Positions 1 through 12,804 of a stretch of DNA of 64,000 nt are shown in pieces (the stretch's first letter is position 1; every line of letters starts with the position of its first letter). Origin of the DNA: Ophiodon elongatus. Taxonomy: Eukaryota; Chordata; Actinopteri; Perciformes; Hexagrammidae. The translations under genes were made by a program, and so were the position numbers. The notes beneath the pieces were generated by a model. It was not told the DNA's origin. It saw only the letters and a list, made by a program, of their open reading frames with translations, and did not search any database. The stretch is taken from positions 4,631,001 through 4,695,000 of the forward strand of contig JACSYO010002062.1 of assembly GCA_016806645.1 (NCBI GenBank). Reading direction: 5' to 3'.

Positions 1-724
1 AATGATGAACAAAATTACAATATTACAAATTGAAAATAAGAAATGGTAAAGTGCATTTTTAACTCCGTTACACAACTACAAGCATTTAGTGAGAAGTGTT
101 CGACGAGGTCAAAGAGATTTTGCCTCCAATATATTTACCATGGGGACTTTTCATTGCTAATAGATTTGAAAAATGGGATGCCAATACAACTGCTTGTGTT
201 TTAAGGAAAGAAAATAGCTGACGGGCTTACAGTGACTCGGCACTTAGGAAACCTTTTATGTTTATAAAATGCTGATCAGGGAAAGAGAATTAAAAAGTGT
301 TGAACAAGTGTTTTAATGTACTGCTTTGATGAATTAAGACATGAACTATTTGTTTTATTTAGGTTTGCAAAGAGTAAAACTGCATCAGAATCCAGGAAGC
401 TGATATGTCTTGAAGCCACGAAAAGAATAATGTTTTGAGATGTTGATCAAATATGTGCAGAACGGAAATAAGGTCTAAAATTGTGGGGAAATTCTGGAAA
501 TGACAACAAACCTAATCAGAGCCCGAGTCCCATCTGCGTCACCGCCGTTGAATAAATAAACAAATCATGTGCACGGGAAATAAAAGTCTTTAATATTTGA
601 TCGTGCGGGTGTGTTGTCGTGGCAACCCACATGTACGACTGTGACTGGCAGCTGTCATTGACGAGGGGAGACGAACAGATATATATATATATATGCAGAA
701 ATGAGAACAAAGGGCAGGTTATAT
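1..724. other. no gene seen
   Basis: AT-rich sequence with a short (AT)n run at 679-694. The 64-codon minus-strand frame has no splice signals or coding bias. Confidence 0.6.
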
Positions 725-870
725 AAAGGAGATAATGTGAGGAGAAAAAAGAAAAAGGGTGAATAAAGAAGAGAGAGAGAAACGGACACTGGAAGAGATT
801 ATAAAAAGAGAAAAGACGGAACAGACAGATATAGGAAATAAAGGGAGAGGGAGGGGAGTGGGGGTGGGTG
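725..870 (+). repeat. purine-rich tract
   Basis: About 145 bp dominated by A and G, with gagaga and gggaggggagtgggggt near the right end. Confidence 0.65.
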
Positions 871-2236
871 GCACAGTCAGAGGTGTGGAAACTGAATGTT
901 AAGAAATGTAGAGTGAAGAATCCTCCGATTCACACATGAAGATCTGCCGAGCGCACGCATTGACTCCGACGCGTAGATGGGTGAGTGACAGATGGACAGA
1001 CAGACAGATTGAGGGGAAGACAGTTATTTGTCTGCTCACTATAGAGCCAGACTGACAAATAAGTAAACAGATGCACTTTTATAAAAAAATAAAATAAAAA
1101 AAGAAGCATTTTCTTTGACTTTAACATGGAACCTTTAGTACATAAAAGGCACCCAGAGCTATATTTTGGTTTCATGTCATCACTTACAGACCGTTAGCTC
1201 TCCAGGCTCATGCGATGTCTTAGCTAACGCTGTCCCTCTCGGCATAGAGTGCTGCAGGGATGACGTTTTTTTTTTTTTGTAGGCCAACCAGGTGGTTAGC
1301 GTCGCCCTGCGTCTCTTAACAACAAAAGCCAATGGAGTATTTTTGGAGAAAATAACTTATATTCAGCAAGATAATCGAAGCGTTGGCGTTTAATGTCCCC
1401 GACAACCTCCGTTGTTTTGAGACACATGAAAGCTTCACTATTTTCGATTGGGATATTTACTGACATATTTAATCTTGTAGAACAAAAGTTCAAACTTGTG
1501 TTAACCAACCAAAAACCCATTGGCTTTGGAGACTCATTTCCGGGTTTTAGGACCCGTGCGGGGCTGAAATTGGTACAGGCAGAGATGGAAAGAGAGAGCG
1601 ATTTGCTAATCAATTAAATTAGAAAATGACCCGCCCAGTCACGTCTAACACGAATGCAGCATCAGACCAGACTCTGAACAGCAGTTTATCTCGGGAGACA
1701 ATGCAGCTAGCTCGCAAATGACAGTTGGTTGAATCAAACAGGCAGCGCATCTTATTGAACTCTCGTCCTTCACTAAATTTCACTAGATTCAGAAGAGGAC
1801 TCAAATATTCAAAGCCAAGATCAGAAAAAATCATTATAATCTACACTGAAAACCTCTCAAGCTGGTTAGTGTGAGAGGTTGGAAAGCTGAAATAAAAAAT
1901 AAAAAAAATGCAGAAAGCTTTGGCTGCCTTGGTTAGTCATGTGATCTTCATTTGTGGGTGAAAGCTAAAGGTCATATTAGTTTAAGAGGGCAACTTGTCC
2001 TCTGGGCCCTGTGGTATGATGGGTATGTCGGGGGTTTACGCTGCATATGACCCCAGGGTCAACACCAGGCAAAACAAGCAGACCATGTTTCAGTATTGAA
2101 TTACAGATGATTGAGCCTAATGGGTATTTTCAGGACTTTGGGGCAAAAGAATGTTAATTTATTTATTTGTAGGGATTGGTTATATTCAGAAACATTCGTG
2201 GACGGACTATGAGACAATGGGCATCATTTTCCCTCC
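871..2236. other. no gene seen; possible old repeat at 1190-1870
   Basis: Between 1190 and 1870 open frames occur on both strands (plus 1393-1617, minus 1619-1834 and 1296-1613) with no recognisable domain. The block reads like a decayed dispersed repeat, but it has no second copy in this window. Confidence 0.4.
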
Positions 2237-2490
2237 CTTTGTAGTCATTTTGCACATATTTTTAATAAGTTTGTGTCTATTTGTGAGTGCTTTGCATCTA
2301 TTTTTAGTTATTTTGCATCTCTTTGTAGTACTTAGGGTCTCTCTGTGGTCATTTTATGCTCCTTGTAGTCGTTTTGCAGCTATTTTTAGTCATTCGTGGT
2401 CTCTTCTTGGTCCATCTGCCTCTCTGTAATCATTTTATGTCTCTTTGTAGTCATTTTCTGTGCACTCGTGGTCATTTGTAATTGTTTTTT
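2237..2490 (+). repeat. degenerate minisatellite, about 28-bp unit
   Basis: Diverged units built on gtagtcattttgcatctctt recur across this stretch, for example at 2241, 2308, 2366, 2387 and 2448. The long open frame (2151-2429) is a product of this periodicity and not a gene. Confidence 0.75.
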
Positions 2491-2523
2491 TTGTTTTCTT
2501 TTTCTAAGTCAGGTCCCCTGACC

Positions 2524-2559
2524 CCTTGGGCCTCTGGGCCTGTGCCCAGGGGCCCAAGG
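2524..2559 (+). repeat. strong GC-rich hairpin next to the minisatellite
   Basis: Arms CCTTGGGCCTCTGGGC and GCCCAGGGGCCCAAGG pair at 15 of 16 positions around a 4-nt loop. It lies about 35 bp after the minisatellite and probably belongs to the same dispersed element. Confidence 0.8.
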
Positions 2560-3887
2560 ATCAAATACATCTGCATTGGTGTGTCGGTTTGGTGTGGTTA
2601 TGGTCGGAGTAAGGACCAGAGGGAGAGAACTTATTGTCACATGATCCACATCAAAATGTTCCCAGTAGTCTCTCTTTCCCGACTCAAATCATGTACAATA
2701 ACGCCACAACCAGTGACAAAAAAAAAAAAAGTGTCTCGGCCTCGTAAAAGGTTATTGTCCTCTGTTAAAATGGAGTCCAACAATGTCCAAGGTGTTCCGC
2801 CATTTACACAAAACCTAATAAGACTTTATTATATTAGGGTGACTCCAGTTTTACACATCGCCGTAAAGTTTAAAAGTATAGAGAGGTCCTTTTATTCAGC
2901 TCAAGTTGGTCCTGAGCTTGTTTCCAAGGCGTTCCTGCCGATGTTAACTCAATAAATATTCCCCCATCTGTATAGAAGTCACACACTTTTCTCTATTGCA
3001 TCCATCCTTATTGATTGAGGTGGCTACAATATAATGAAAATATTCTTTTTTTTACGTGAAAACGTGGTGTAGCTGTGAACTGTTCATCTATTTGTGAGTG
3101 AGCCCACGTTGGCTCTTCACCCAAGTATGAGAGCAACTGTCGTGTATTTTTTTTTTTCTTTTTCTGTTATCTCTGTTCACCAGTGATTATAAAGCATTAC
3201 CCACTCTCAGCCAGACACCCCGACAGGTCAAAGAGGCATTCAAAGCCTAGTGATGGGTCTCGTAAAATGACGCTAGCTGTGTTTTAATAGATGCTTTTAG
3301 TAACCAGGTGGCAAGTTTACGATCTTCCTCGCTTTATCCTGCCTTTTTATTGTCATGTACACATAAGCTTCCTCCTGAGGAAGCTTTTCACTGAGCACAT
3401 GTGGCGGTAACTGCTGCATAAAAACCATGATACCCAGGAGGGAATGTTCGAGTACTGTTGTGGGTACTTTGTTGCCGCTGACAGTACGCGTGCGTCTCTA
3501 AATCTCTGTCACACCCGTAATCACAATAAAGAATGCCCCCTCAGGTATTATTACAGTAATAACCCACAACAGGCTGCGGTATATGGAAATCATATTTCAG
3601 TTAAAGTGCGCCCACTGCTTGACAGATGAAAACTCCAAACTGTTTCGGCGTATTATCTCAACTTCTCATCACGCTCGACGGTCTACGGAACAAAACGATG
3701 CTTCGCCACAGAGCGGCCTCCCAAACCCGCCGAGTTATGACGCCGCCGCCGCCTCGGCTCTGATAAGTTTTCCATGCAGCACAACCCAGAGCAGGTTATT
3801 GGTTTCATAAAATGGGTGTATATGTCCGTGTCTATGCCCTGCCATCCGTCATGTTGCGGTGGTTAACATGGCAGAAATCCCCATCTA

Positions 3888-3893
<6 letters not shown>
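2560..3893. other. no gene seen
   Basis: The 157-codon frame ending at 2955 begins in the hairpin repeat and shows no domain or codon bias. T-runs lie at 3050 and 3150; the inverted repeat at 3365 is listed separately. Confidence 0.55.
3365..3386. repeat. short inverted repeat, 10-bp arms
   Basis: AAGCTTCCTC, two bases, GAGGAAGCTT; all ten pairs match and each arm carries a HindIII-type hexamer. Confidence 0.85.

Positions 3894-3956
<63 letters not shown>
3894..3956. repeat. (CA)31 microsatellite
   Basis: 63 bp of uninterrupted CA, preceded by ctctct. Confidence 0.97.
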
Positions 3957-3959
<3 letters not shown>

Positions 3960-4040
3960 GAGAGCTCCCCTGCTCCTCATAGCTCCGTGTACATCTGTCT
4001 GACCTGGAGAAGATTAGATTGAGGCACTCCAGGTAGAGAA

Positions 4041-4076
4041 TGTGTGTGTCTGTGTATGTGTGTGTGTGTGTGTGTG
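4041..4076. repeat. interrupted (GT)n microsatellite
   Basis: tgtgtgtgtctgtgtatgtg followed by pure GT; imperfect array. Confidence 0.9.
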
Positions 4077-4318
4077 AGCTGTCAGGGGAACTCGGTTGAT
4101 TTAATCTCTGCTCTCCTCCCGTCGGAGAAGACTGGATATGTGGCGCTCACATCGTCCCACGCACATTTTGAAAGCCTTCATTTGAATCCACCGAACTAAA
4201 GAGGAATTTGCATGAGATTTCAAATGTTAAAGAGGTTCAGCAAAACAGTGCCCATGTGCACAAGCACACAATACACAGTACACACTCGCGTATGCAGAAA
4301 CACACACAGATGTGCGCC

Positions 4319-4338
4319 CACACACACACACACACACA
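4319..4338. repeat. short (CA)10 microsatellite
   Basis: Pure CA run within a longer CA-biased stretch from 4258. Confidence 0.9.
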
Positions 4339-4501
4339 GCGAGGTGTGTGCCTTCAGGCTCAGGTGCCCGAACAGAAGACATTTCGCTCTGCAGTCAAAC
4401 TAACACCTTCCTCTTCCTCTCCCTCTTCCTCTCTCACTCCAACTGATGCAGTGTGTTTTCTCCCTCGGGTCGGTTTCCTGCTGTCTCTCTCTTTCTAGCG
4501 A

Positions 4502-4584
4502 TCTCTCTCTCTCTCTCTCTCTCCACTCTCATACACTAATATACCAATTTCATCTCCAGCCACACACCTGCTGTCTCTGTCAGC

Positions 4585-4619
<35 letters not shown>
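4502..4619. repeat. (CT)11 and (AC)17 microsatellites
   Basis: CT array at 4502-4523 and AC array at 4586-4619, separated by about 60 bp of CA/CT-biased sequence. Confidence 0.93.
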
Positions 4620-4623
<4 letters not shown>

Positions 4624-4679
4624 GTATGTCATTCCTTGTATAACTTGGATATTACAGTGAGCCTGCACTTTGTTTTCTG

Positions 4680-5206
4680 CAGTGGTGGAATGTATACTAA
4701 ACTACATTTACTCAAGTACTTTATGTACTTCAGTACAATTTTGATGTACTTGAAGTTAACTTGAGTATTTCCATTTTATTCTACTTTCCAATTCTATGAA
4801 AACGTCATACTTTTTACTTCACTACATCTATTCGACAGCTCTAGTTCCTTGTAACTTTGCAAATTCAGGTCATTTATCCTTATATTGTTGTTTAATGTTG
4901 ATGTATTATTATAGTTTAGGCTATCCAGCAGTATTTAGAGTAATTCAAATTTGTCCAGATTTACCAGCTGCAACTTTAAAGTGATGAACACATTGATTGG
5001 TCAGTTACCATAATCCAGTAATACAATATATATATTATATATGTTATATAATATAATATGAACCTTTCTGCCTAACGAGTACTTAAAATATATAATATGC
5101 TAATACTTTTGTGCGTAAGTAACATTTGGAAGGTAGGTATTTTTATTCTGTAGTACAAGTAGCAGTAATAATAATAAATACAAGCTCTAAATAATTCTTC
5201 TGTATC
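4680..5206 (+). mobile_element. hAT-like MITE, copy 1
   Basis: Begins CAGTGGTGGAATGTA and continues with actcaagtactttatgtact, the telltale aagtac-rich body of a fish hAT-like non-autonomous element I recall well. The 3' part keeps gctaatacttttgtgcgtaa, but its terminal inverted repeat has decayed, so the end is approximate. Internal ORFs are not meaningful. Confidence 0.65.
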
Positions 5207-5439
5207 TGTTCTTTTTGTGTAGTTTAATATTTGATAAACCACATCTGGACTTAGTAAAGGTAAAAAGAGGAAGCAACACATAATTTCTACTTTTCAATAC
5301 TCTCAATTTTTTTTTTGCATGGTCTCCTACAAATGACATTCTCATACAATGGAACTGCATTGTCAAAGGTCCTGAGGGAAATGTATTTTCTCCCACATGA
5401 TATTTGTTTATAATGTATAACAGCTATGTTTCAGATGAT

Positions 5440-5690
5440 AGTCTGTGTATAGAGCGGGTTGAGCTGGATGGGTGGGTCAAACAATCTCAGGACTTTCACC
5501 CAGGAGATCGCTGTTCATGTCTGTGTGATACCAAATGTTACCATTACATTTTTTTCAATTTACAACATATACCAAGTGTTTTAAACGGCGACCGTAATCC
5601 GGATAAAATATCTTTCCCTTGAACCGCAATTAAGAGTGCAGTTCAGATGTATGGGAATGACATTTTGCACAACCCTACGTGGACTGGTTT
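5440..5690 (+). repeat. family A fragment 1
   Basis: Contains ggactttcacccaggagatc, which is the reverse complement of the matching segment at 31428-31457, followed by gaccgtaatccggataaaat and aattaagagtgcagttcaga, shared with 22030-22160 and 52660-52760. Confidence 0.6.
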
Positions 5691-5699
5691 CACCAGTAG

Positions 5700-8077
5700 C
5701 TTATGGTGTCTAACGTAATTAGTATCGATGTGCAGTGCAAAAATATTGCTGTGTGTCAATTTTCCGGGTTTATGAGACTTCACTACTGTTACACTATGTT
5801 TTAACATTTACCCCATGGACCGATATGACTTGGGTAGTGCAAAGTCATCCCAAAAAACTCCCGGTAAAAAGCAACCTCAACAAAAAGCACAGTTCTTGAG
5901 AGTAACCACGTTAAAAGATGCACTGCGAAGCTAATGGATTTGCCTCCGCCCCGTTTGTACCTTGTTTATCAAGGGATGACAAAAAAAACAAAAAAAAAAT
6001 GCTTGAATTGGAAAGGGAGGCAGACTATTCTGCATTCAAAACAGTCATCACATTTAACTAAAAATAAAAGTTCTTAATTTCTTGAAAGAATTACATGCGG
6101 GAAGCTGCTTCCTCCCGTGTCAACAGCTCTTCTCCTCGACACCGATGAAGATCCTGAGTCACGTTGAAAGTTAGCGACGAAGACAATTGAGAGTCAAATT
6201 GTATGTGCAGTAAGACGCCACCACTTATAATATCCACAGAAAAACACACTGCCGTGTATTGGTGCTGAGATGTTATTATTTCAGAGAAGGTAAAGGGAGG
6301 AACCAGCAGTCCTGTGTGGCGTGAACATAAACAGGGGGAGGTCTGATGATTGATTTTTCCTCTCTGCCCAGTGGTTTTGACTGTAATGCCATGTCGTGAT
6401 GGGATTACTTATGCAAATAGTTGGTCGTGTAATATTGTTACGTGAGAAGCCTGTAGCCGCATTCTGACAGGATTCGTGTCTCCTGGGGCGAAGTGATGAT
6501 TTTAATACCCCAGCATTGTTCGGTGTATCATGTTAATCCTCTCCTGAGATTAAATTACAGCCTCAAACATCTACTGGTTTTCTAATGGTTCAGGTCTTGT
6601 CGAGATACTGACCTGTTTTAAAGAGGACATATCAAAAAGAAAAAGAAAAAAAAAACAGGCCTAAAGAGACAGGCGCTAAAATCTTGTGTTTCAGAAGGTG
6701 AATACAAGTATATTCGGAGATCATTTTTTTTTTTTAATATTAAAGGTGCATTGTACGTTGAGAGCCGATGAGAGGCAATAGACATGCTCCCGAGCTCCAA
6801 TGTAGCACCTTTAAGATATGTAAACATGTTCTAATAGAAACCCAAAATACAAGTATGAACCTGAAAATGAGTGTTACCTTCCAATACCTGTTAATAAAGA
6901 GTTAGAGTTACTGAGATTGATAAACTTTGCACATATTTGTATCTGTTGGTGTTGCTATTGAATAATTTGAAACTGTTTTTGCAAACCCCTCCATCCCTGA
7001 GTACAGGGAGAATAAGGAAAAGAGAAGTGCTCCATTGTCGAGCCAGTTACAGGTTTCTCAGCTACAGTCTGTCTTCATGGTCCTCATTTTATGTCTCACT
7101 ATTATTGTAATTTAGCACTGATTTAATCACAGAAGGATGAGTCCAGTTCCAGAGGAACGTGGCTGGAGTTTATCACCCACATCGCCCTGGAATATTCCCC
7201 TGGTCAGAGTGGGGCTTATGATTTTTAATGAATAGCCCGGACAATAAATAGGCAGTGCATTATTACACCCATAAATCACTTAGGGGGGTGTTAACATACC
7301 TGTCAGATTCCAGGATACATTTACCTCCAAAGCATTTGAATTACAGCGTTCAGAGGGCGATGCTACTTTAACAGAAAAAAAGGATGCAGGAGTTCAGGTT
7401 ATCTGTACAGTCACTATTAAACAATTTAAAGATGATGAATAAAGGATTACGATCGCTGACTCCGTCCATACATACTACAGTTCTTGACTTTTGATGCAAA
7501 CAGGACGAGTCATTTTGGGCTCATACTGAACAGAAAATGGATATTTAGCTGTTAATGATTAGTATGTGTACGTTTACAATGTCTGCACACTATTGGGTGT
7601 TTATCTGCCTCACGATTGTTTCCACGCTTTACAGAGCTTCTAACGTGTATTTAATCTCACTAGCTTTAACTGTTCCATGGTGCACTCCCATCCTCCTCTA
7701 TACCGCTGCACAAAGTGACAAGACACTAACTTATGTGGAGTGATACAAATGTTCGACTGACTTTTATTTTGAAAAAAAAAAAAAAAAAAAATCATCAATT
7801 TCAAAGTTCTGGCCGCGGTGCGGAATCAATTCAGGGAACAAATCTCCGAGTCCCTTTGTGCGTCAGTGTCACCATGACACACTCCCCATCATACTGTGAC
7901 GATCAAACATTGATTATAACACAATAAAGAGGACGCGCTTATTCCTTTGCCTCGGCAGCAAGCCACGGACAACTATTTGTCATGCACAACACATGAGAGG
8001 AGGTGAGAACATCTCTGAGCTCTTAGCACCTTCCTACTGATAGCTATGAGCAGGGGGTGTTATGTGATCCCATCATA
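5700..8077. other. no gene seen
   Basis: Largely single-copy-looking. An A20 run lies at 7772-7791 and T/A runs near 5980 and 6725. The octamer cluster at 6402 is listed separately. Confidence 0.55.
6402..6418 (+). promoter_or_regulatory. possible homeodomain and POU sites (GGATTA, ATGCAAAT)
   Basis: GGATTA (a K50/Otx-type site) at 6402-6407 and a perfect octamer ATGCAAAT at 6411-6418 lie four bases apart in a repeat-free stretch. Motif matching alone cannot show function. Confidence 0.25.
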
Positions 8078-8111
<34 letters not shown>

Positions 8112-8112
8112 G
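8078..8112. repeat. (CA)13 microsatellite
   Basis: Pure array to 8104, then one interrupted cacaaacaca unit. Confidence 0.93.
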
Positions 8113-8705
8113 TTATTAACAATACAGTATCAATTGAACCGTTTATCCGCATCTTCAAATCCATCAGTACAAGCTTCCATCCATCCGTCGGGAAACTTTA
8201 CTGAGCGAGCAACAGCTCCTAATGCGATTTCACAAACTGCAGGTTATGTAAAGGCCCCTACACGTTGTGCATTGCGGCCCCGGCGCTCGGTCGGGTGGTG
8301 GTGAGTGTTCGAAATTGGCGTGAAATAAGGAAGGCGTGAAATATGTCACGAGCATTATGGAGCATGCATATAATTCCTGGAGCTAAAACGGGGCAGAGCT
8401 GGCAAAGACTCCCACAGACTTTGGTGCTAAACGCTAACAGGGGAGGATTTAGAGGGTTTGGTATCAGTTTGTTTCCTGCTATACCCACAACCACCACCAC
8501 CAATTATCCCTTTTCTCTCCGTGTCTTTCTTTCATCCCTCGCTCCCTTCTCCTCTCCATTTGTCGTTTCCTGTCTTTTGCTTCTTCTTTACCCCTCAAAT
8601 CTTTCCTTCTCTTTCGCCTGCAGTCTTTTTGAATTTTTCTCCTTCACTGATTGTTCTGGATGGAAAGTCAGAGCTGTTAGAATGAAATCAACCTCACTTT
8701 TTGCT

Positions 8706-8749
<44 letters not shown>

Positions 8750-9608
8750 ACGCACGGTTGTGTGTCTGCGCACATGCGTGAGCGAGCAGAGCTGTTAAAG
8801 TGAGATTGATCCATTGGCTCCAGCTGAGAGGGGTTGGAGAGGTCGGCTGAGTTTAATTTCTTCCAGTTTGGTCCCCTCCCTCTGAGAAATGCTGAAGAGT
8901 TGGCCAAGTCTCTGTTGCGGCAGACTGCAAGCGTCTCGCAGAGAGGATTTGGCGAGTCGGGCCAGGGTTTCAACCCTTATAGTTTATCCCTGTTTTATCA
9001 GGCTAACTTTGACCATGTTCCAAATCCCAGTGGAAGGGCAGACTCGCTGGCCTGTTTTCAAATTATTACTCCTTTTATTGCAGGGCGACAGTGAGGTCGG
9101 CTGAAATTCTTTCCTGATAGCTGCTTCCTGGACCCCCTGAAAGTCTTTCTTCATCCGCACTTGACTCTGCCTGTAGTCGTCACTCACTTCTTTAGGAAGC
9201 CTCTTCACCTTCTTTGTCGTGACGTTCACTTCCAATCGACGGCAGGTATTAAACGACTTTACAATTAGTTTGCCATCCTACAAAAGCCACCGATCATTAA
9301 GTGGTTCCACAGCTGTCGCATTTCATGTGTGAAAAGATCTATCATGGACTATAAAACTACAAGGACAATAAATAAATAATAAAAAAAACATTAATCAGCC
9401 CTTACACTTTAAATCATCCTTGTGCTTTGGAGGCCCCGGTGGTATAAAGGGGTGACACAAGTCGGACGCAAGCCATCTGGAACACCACAGACACTTTGAC
9501 ATTTGGTGCCCAGGTGTGCACATTTTAACTATCTTACCTCGACTATTTCTTCTGTCTATGCGGCGTGTCTGGTATCCGATTCCACACATTCCATGTTCTC
9601 CGTTTCAA
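8113..9608. other. no convincing gene; pyrimidine tract at 8480-8640
   Basis: Several frames of 60-150 codons are shadows of the CT-rich tract or the TG array. An acceptor-like site at 8866 is discussed among the rejected items. Confidence 0.5.
8709..8748. repeat. (TG)20 microsatellite
   Basis: Pure array directly right of a pyrimidine-rich tract (8480-8640). Confidence 0.96.
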
Positions 9609-10141
9609 CCATAGACTGTATATAGGAAGTGGACGTCGTCATCGTGACGTCACCCGTTGGGTTTGTGGACTGCCGTTTAGAAGCCCAGAGTTCAACGTTT
9701 TGGCCGTCGCCACCTTGACTTCTCGCAACCAATGAACTGAAGTGACTACGTTGAGTAGTCTATCTCAAGACTGAGACTATCTGGAATGTGGAGGAGTAAC
9801 GTAGAGACGCCATATACGGTTCTGGTAGTGACAGCGCCCTGTCAATAACAGTAAGCCTCGCCCTATAGCATACCCTGCTTTATGGTCCATTTGACTTTAC
9901 CATGATTTACTAAATGCTGTATTGAAGAAGACTTGAAACTAAAGATCGAGACCATAAACTCATGTTTACTATGTATACTGAGGGAATAAATCAAAAGATA
10001 ATTAGAGTAATTTTCTCATAGACTTCTATACAATCAGACTTCTTTTTGCAACCGGAGGAATTGCCCCCCTGCTGGCCAGTAGAGAGAAGGCATGTTTTAA
10101 GAAACTTCCACATCGGCTTAACTCGGAAGAACCTCCGGGTC
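9609..10141 (+). mobile_element. repeat family B, copy 1
   Basis: A block of about 530 bp starting at atagactgtatata and containing cgtcatcgtgacgtcaccc, gctttatggtccatttgact and catagacttctatacaatca. The same order of motifs recurs at 51331-51848 and, inverted, at 53575-54058. Open frames inside it (for example minus 9991-10389) are shadows of the repeat. I recall this family as widespread in fish genomes but cannot assign a transposon class. Confidence 0.75.
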
Positions 10142-10735
10142 GGGTTGAAAACCGGACTGGGGATTTCCAGGGTAAGAGTTATGTCAGATGTTTCAGATAA
10201 TGTAATCGGCTTGCTAAAATAAAAGCGGACAATGAAATAACAATGAAACTGGCAGCAAACAGCTTTTTCCGAATACAAGACCATTAGTGTCGTGGCCATT
10301 GATGAGGTGGGTGTTCTACTTGGTGTAGGTACTTTATCCTCCACTACACCGCAATAAGACACCTGGAATAATGGAGCATTGATATGCAACTAGAAGGTTT
10401 TCATGAATTCTTTTTTATCTAAAATGACACCACTATTATCCTTTTCAAAATGAATGCCAGACCTTGAGAACAACAGTACTACTACTTACCGAGATAGACT
10501 GGAAGTGAAATACAATAAGAGTACATCATAATGGCTTTACCGTGTGGTAAAGTGCTTTGGTAGAGACTTGTAATGACTCGGGGGGGGCGAATGAAGAAGC
10601 CAAGAGAAGGAGATGACATTAATAAAGACAAATGGAAATATTAACACAATTCATACTTAATGAGTCGGAATGAAGAGGAGAGAACTTAGGTTTTAATAAT
10701 GAAAGTGTCCCTGTTCTTCTTCTCCACGCTATCTG

Positions 10736-10785
10736 CACACACACACGCACACAGACACACACGCACACACACACACACACACACA
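10736..10785. repeat. interrupted (CA)n microsatellite
   Basis: CA with cg and ag interruptions, then 20 bp of pure CA. Confidence 0.93.
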
Positions 10786-10930
10786 TAAAACAGATTAATA
10801 CACTTTAAGAGACACACAATCAGAGCTGTTAGCCTCAGGCACAGACATACACACATACACTTACAGCTGTTAGCCTTCTGGCCTATCATTGTGTCTACAT
10901 ACTAAATACAACCCACTGCCACCCATACTG

Positions 10931-10978
10931 CACACACACACACACACTCACACACACACACACCCACACACACAGACA
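10931..10978. repeat. interrupted (CA)n microsatellite
   Basis: CA array broken by ctca, ccca and caga units. Confidence 0.93.
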
Positions 10979-12441
10979 CGCACTGTCTGACAGATGAGTG
11001 GCCCATTTGCCCCTCCTCTCCCTCATTTCCTATATGGGAGGAAATACAATAAGTGTTCACTGCCATCTTGTCCAATAGACTTTTAATGGACTAGTTAATT
11101 GCGAGATAATTAAATAGCATTTATCAAAGGGAACTTGCACTACTTGGGCTTAAGGCATAATCATATTATTTCCAACAATCAGTCTTGTGTCCATGTCATG
11201 TACTCATGAAATCACTGCAGTGTCGCACTGCATCCCCCTTTGAGTGAGTCTCTGTCTCTCTTGTGCTGAATAAAGCAGAATTGGAGGCCTGTCTTATACA
11301 GACCCAGATTCTACGGTATTCAACCAACTGCAATGTATCACAGCGAATCTGTGATTTAATCCCAGACTGTTTCATTACAAGATTATTGTGAGATGTAGTT
11401 TATTTTCATATATTTCTATATAAAACAATTTTATTCAAACCAATAAAAAGCTAGAACATTGTCAGACGATAGCCAGCCGGTTCCCAAATTGCATTTCAGC
11501 CTCTTTTGCTCACCACACGGACTGTTTACCTGCATGCAACCGAAGCCGGCTCGAGCGCGATAGGTCAATACTACTCAGGCAAAAAAACGGAAACCAGAAC
11601 ATTTCCGAAAACCAAAATATTGTCCCGTTGACTACACATTACCATGCTGTTATGGGTTAATGAAAACCGGATAACTTATAATTAAAGGTCTCTTTTAAAT
11701 ACAGATTCAAAGAAAGCTTGAATTGAAATAATGAATCAATTTACACACGATTAATTGCTGGTTCGATCTGTTCAAATGATTCAGTCAAGTATATTCAGCA
11801 GAATTTACTTCAATTATCAAAGGTTTTCATACAATATTATAATATTCCAAATGTATCGCCAAAAATGACATGTAAGAGCATTTTAATGGTCTACTTTGTA
11901 TACAACTGGGTAGATTAGTAAAGTACTTAAAAGCATATTTTATGTTTTTGTTTTGTTTTCTTTATAATGTAACTAATAACATAAGTGTCTTTAAGTCCCA
12001 GCATTTCCATCCTTAATTCAAATTTCAACAGTCCTGAACCATTATTCACAACTTCTTATTTTTCATGGTTCATTTAACACTTTTTTTTTTATTTAATCAG
12101 GCCACAACAACAAAGGCAAACTCCCCATGTTGTTAGTTTCAGTAATTATCTCCTTCGTCTCGGTGAGCATTTAATATAATCAAATCTAGTCATTTGTACC
12201 TAATTAATGTTGGCTGCGACATCCAATAAAAGGAGGTAGTTTGCATTTTGTTGCGTTCATCTGTTTTCACTGACTAATAAGATGCTCCAGAAATGTCTGC
12301 TTTTGTTTACTGCCTATGTCAGCGAGACAGAGACATCACACACTCAAACACACATTCACAGATTCGCAGTCTGGGCGGAAACCAACACAGCGTTATCTGT
12401 CTTGTTGAGAATGTGATTGAAAGACATGACTTCCAAAATAT

Positions 12442-12442
<1 letters not shown>

Positions 12443-12491
<49 letters not shown>

Positions 12492-12512
12492 CCACACACA
12501 CACACACACACA
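12443..12512. repeat. (CA)35 microsatellite, one interruption
   Basis: 70 bp with a single acc interruption near 12491. Confidence 0.96.
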
Positions 12513-12597
12513 TGGTTGTTTTTAACTTTTTCTCCCTGGTGCTTCTCCATTTCTTCCCATTCAGAGTCGCCACCTGTCGGTTCTGCTGGGCCACTCA

Positions 12598-12630
12598 GTG
12601 GTGGTGGTGGTGGTGGTGGTGGTGGTGGTG
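12598..12630. repeat. (GTG)11 trinucleotide array
   Basis: 33 bp of pure GTG. Poly-Trp, poly-Gly and poly-Pro frames here are shadows of the array. Confidence 0.97.
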
Positions 12631-12804
12631 AGGGACATGGTGCCACATGGAAGAGTGACGGCGGGATAAACCTGAAGATTAAGGTTTAAAGGTCGGACTC
12701 GTCTCATCATGAACAAGGAAGTAGAACGACCGCTAAAGCACACGCAGGGGCGGTAGGGTCGGGACGTGGATGGGTTTTGTCAGAGACGAGACCTCCGTGG
12801 TTAT

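Larger units (their letters stand above)
10142..12442. other. no gene seen
   Basis: Apart from two CA arrays this is AT-rich. The stretch 11060-11130 (ctagttaattgcgagataat) is homeodomain-site rich and could be a noncoding element. Confidence 0.55.

Noticed and set aside
2482..2955. 157-codon plus frame
   Set aside because: It starts in a T-rich repeat, crosses the 2524 hairpin, contains a poly-Lys stretch from an A-run, and shows no domain, codon bias or splice context.
8866..9094. Possible exon after a tttaatttcttccag acceptor
   Set aside because: No donor in a sensible position, alternative frames equally open, and no recognisable peptide.
10564..10590. G-run ggggggg as a quadruplex site
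   Set aside because: A single run without the further G-runs needed for a stable intramolecular quadruplex.
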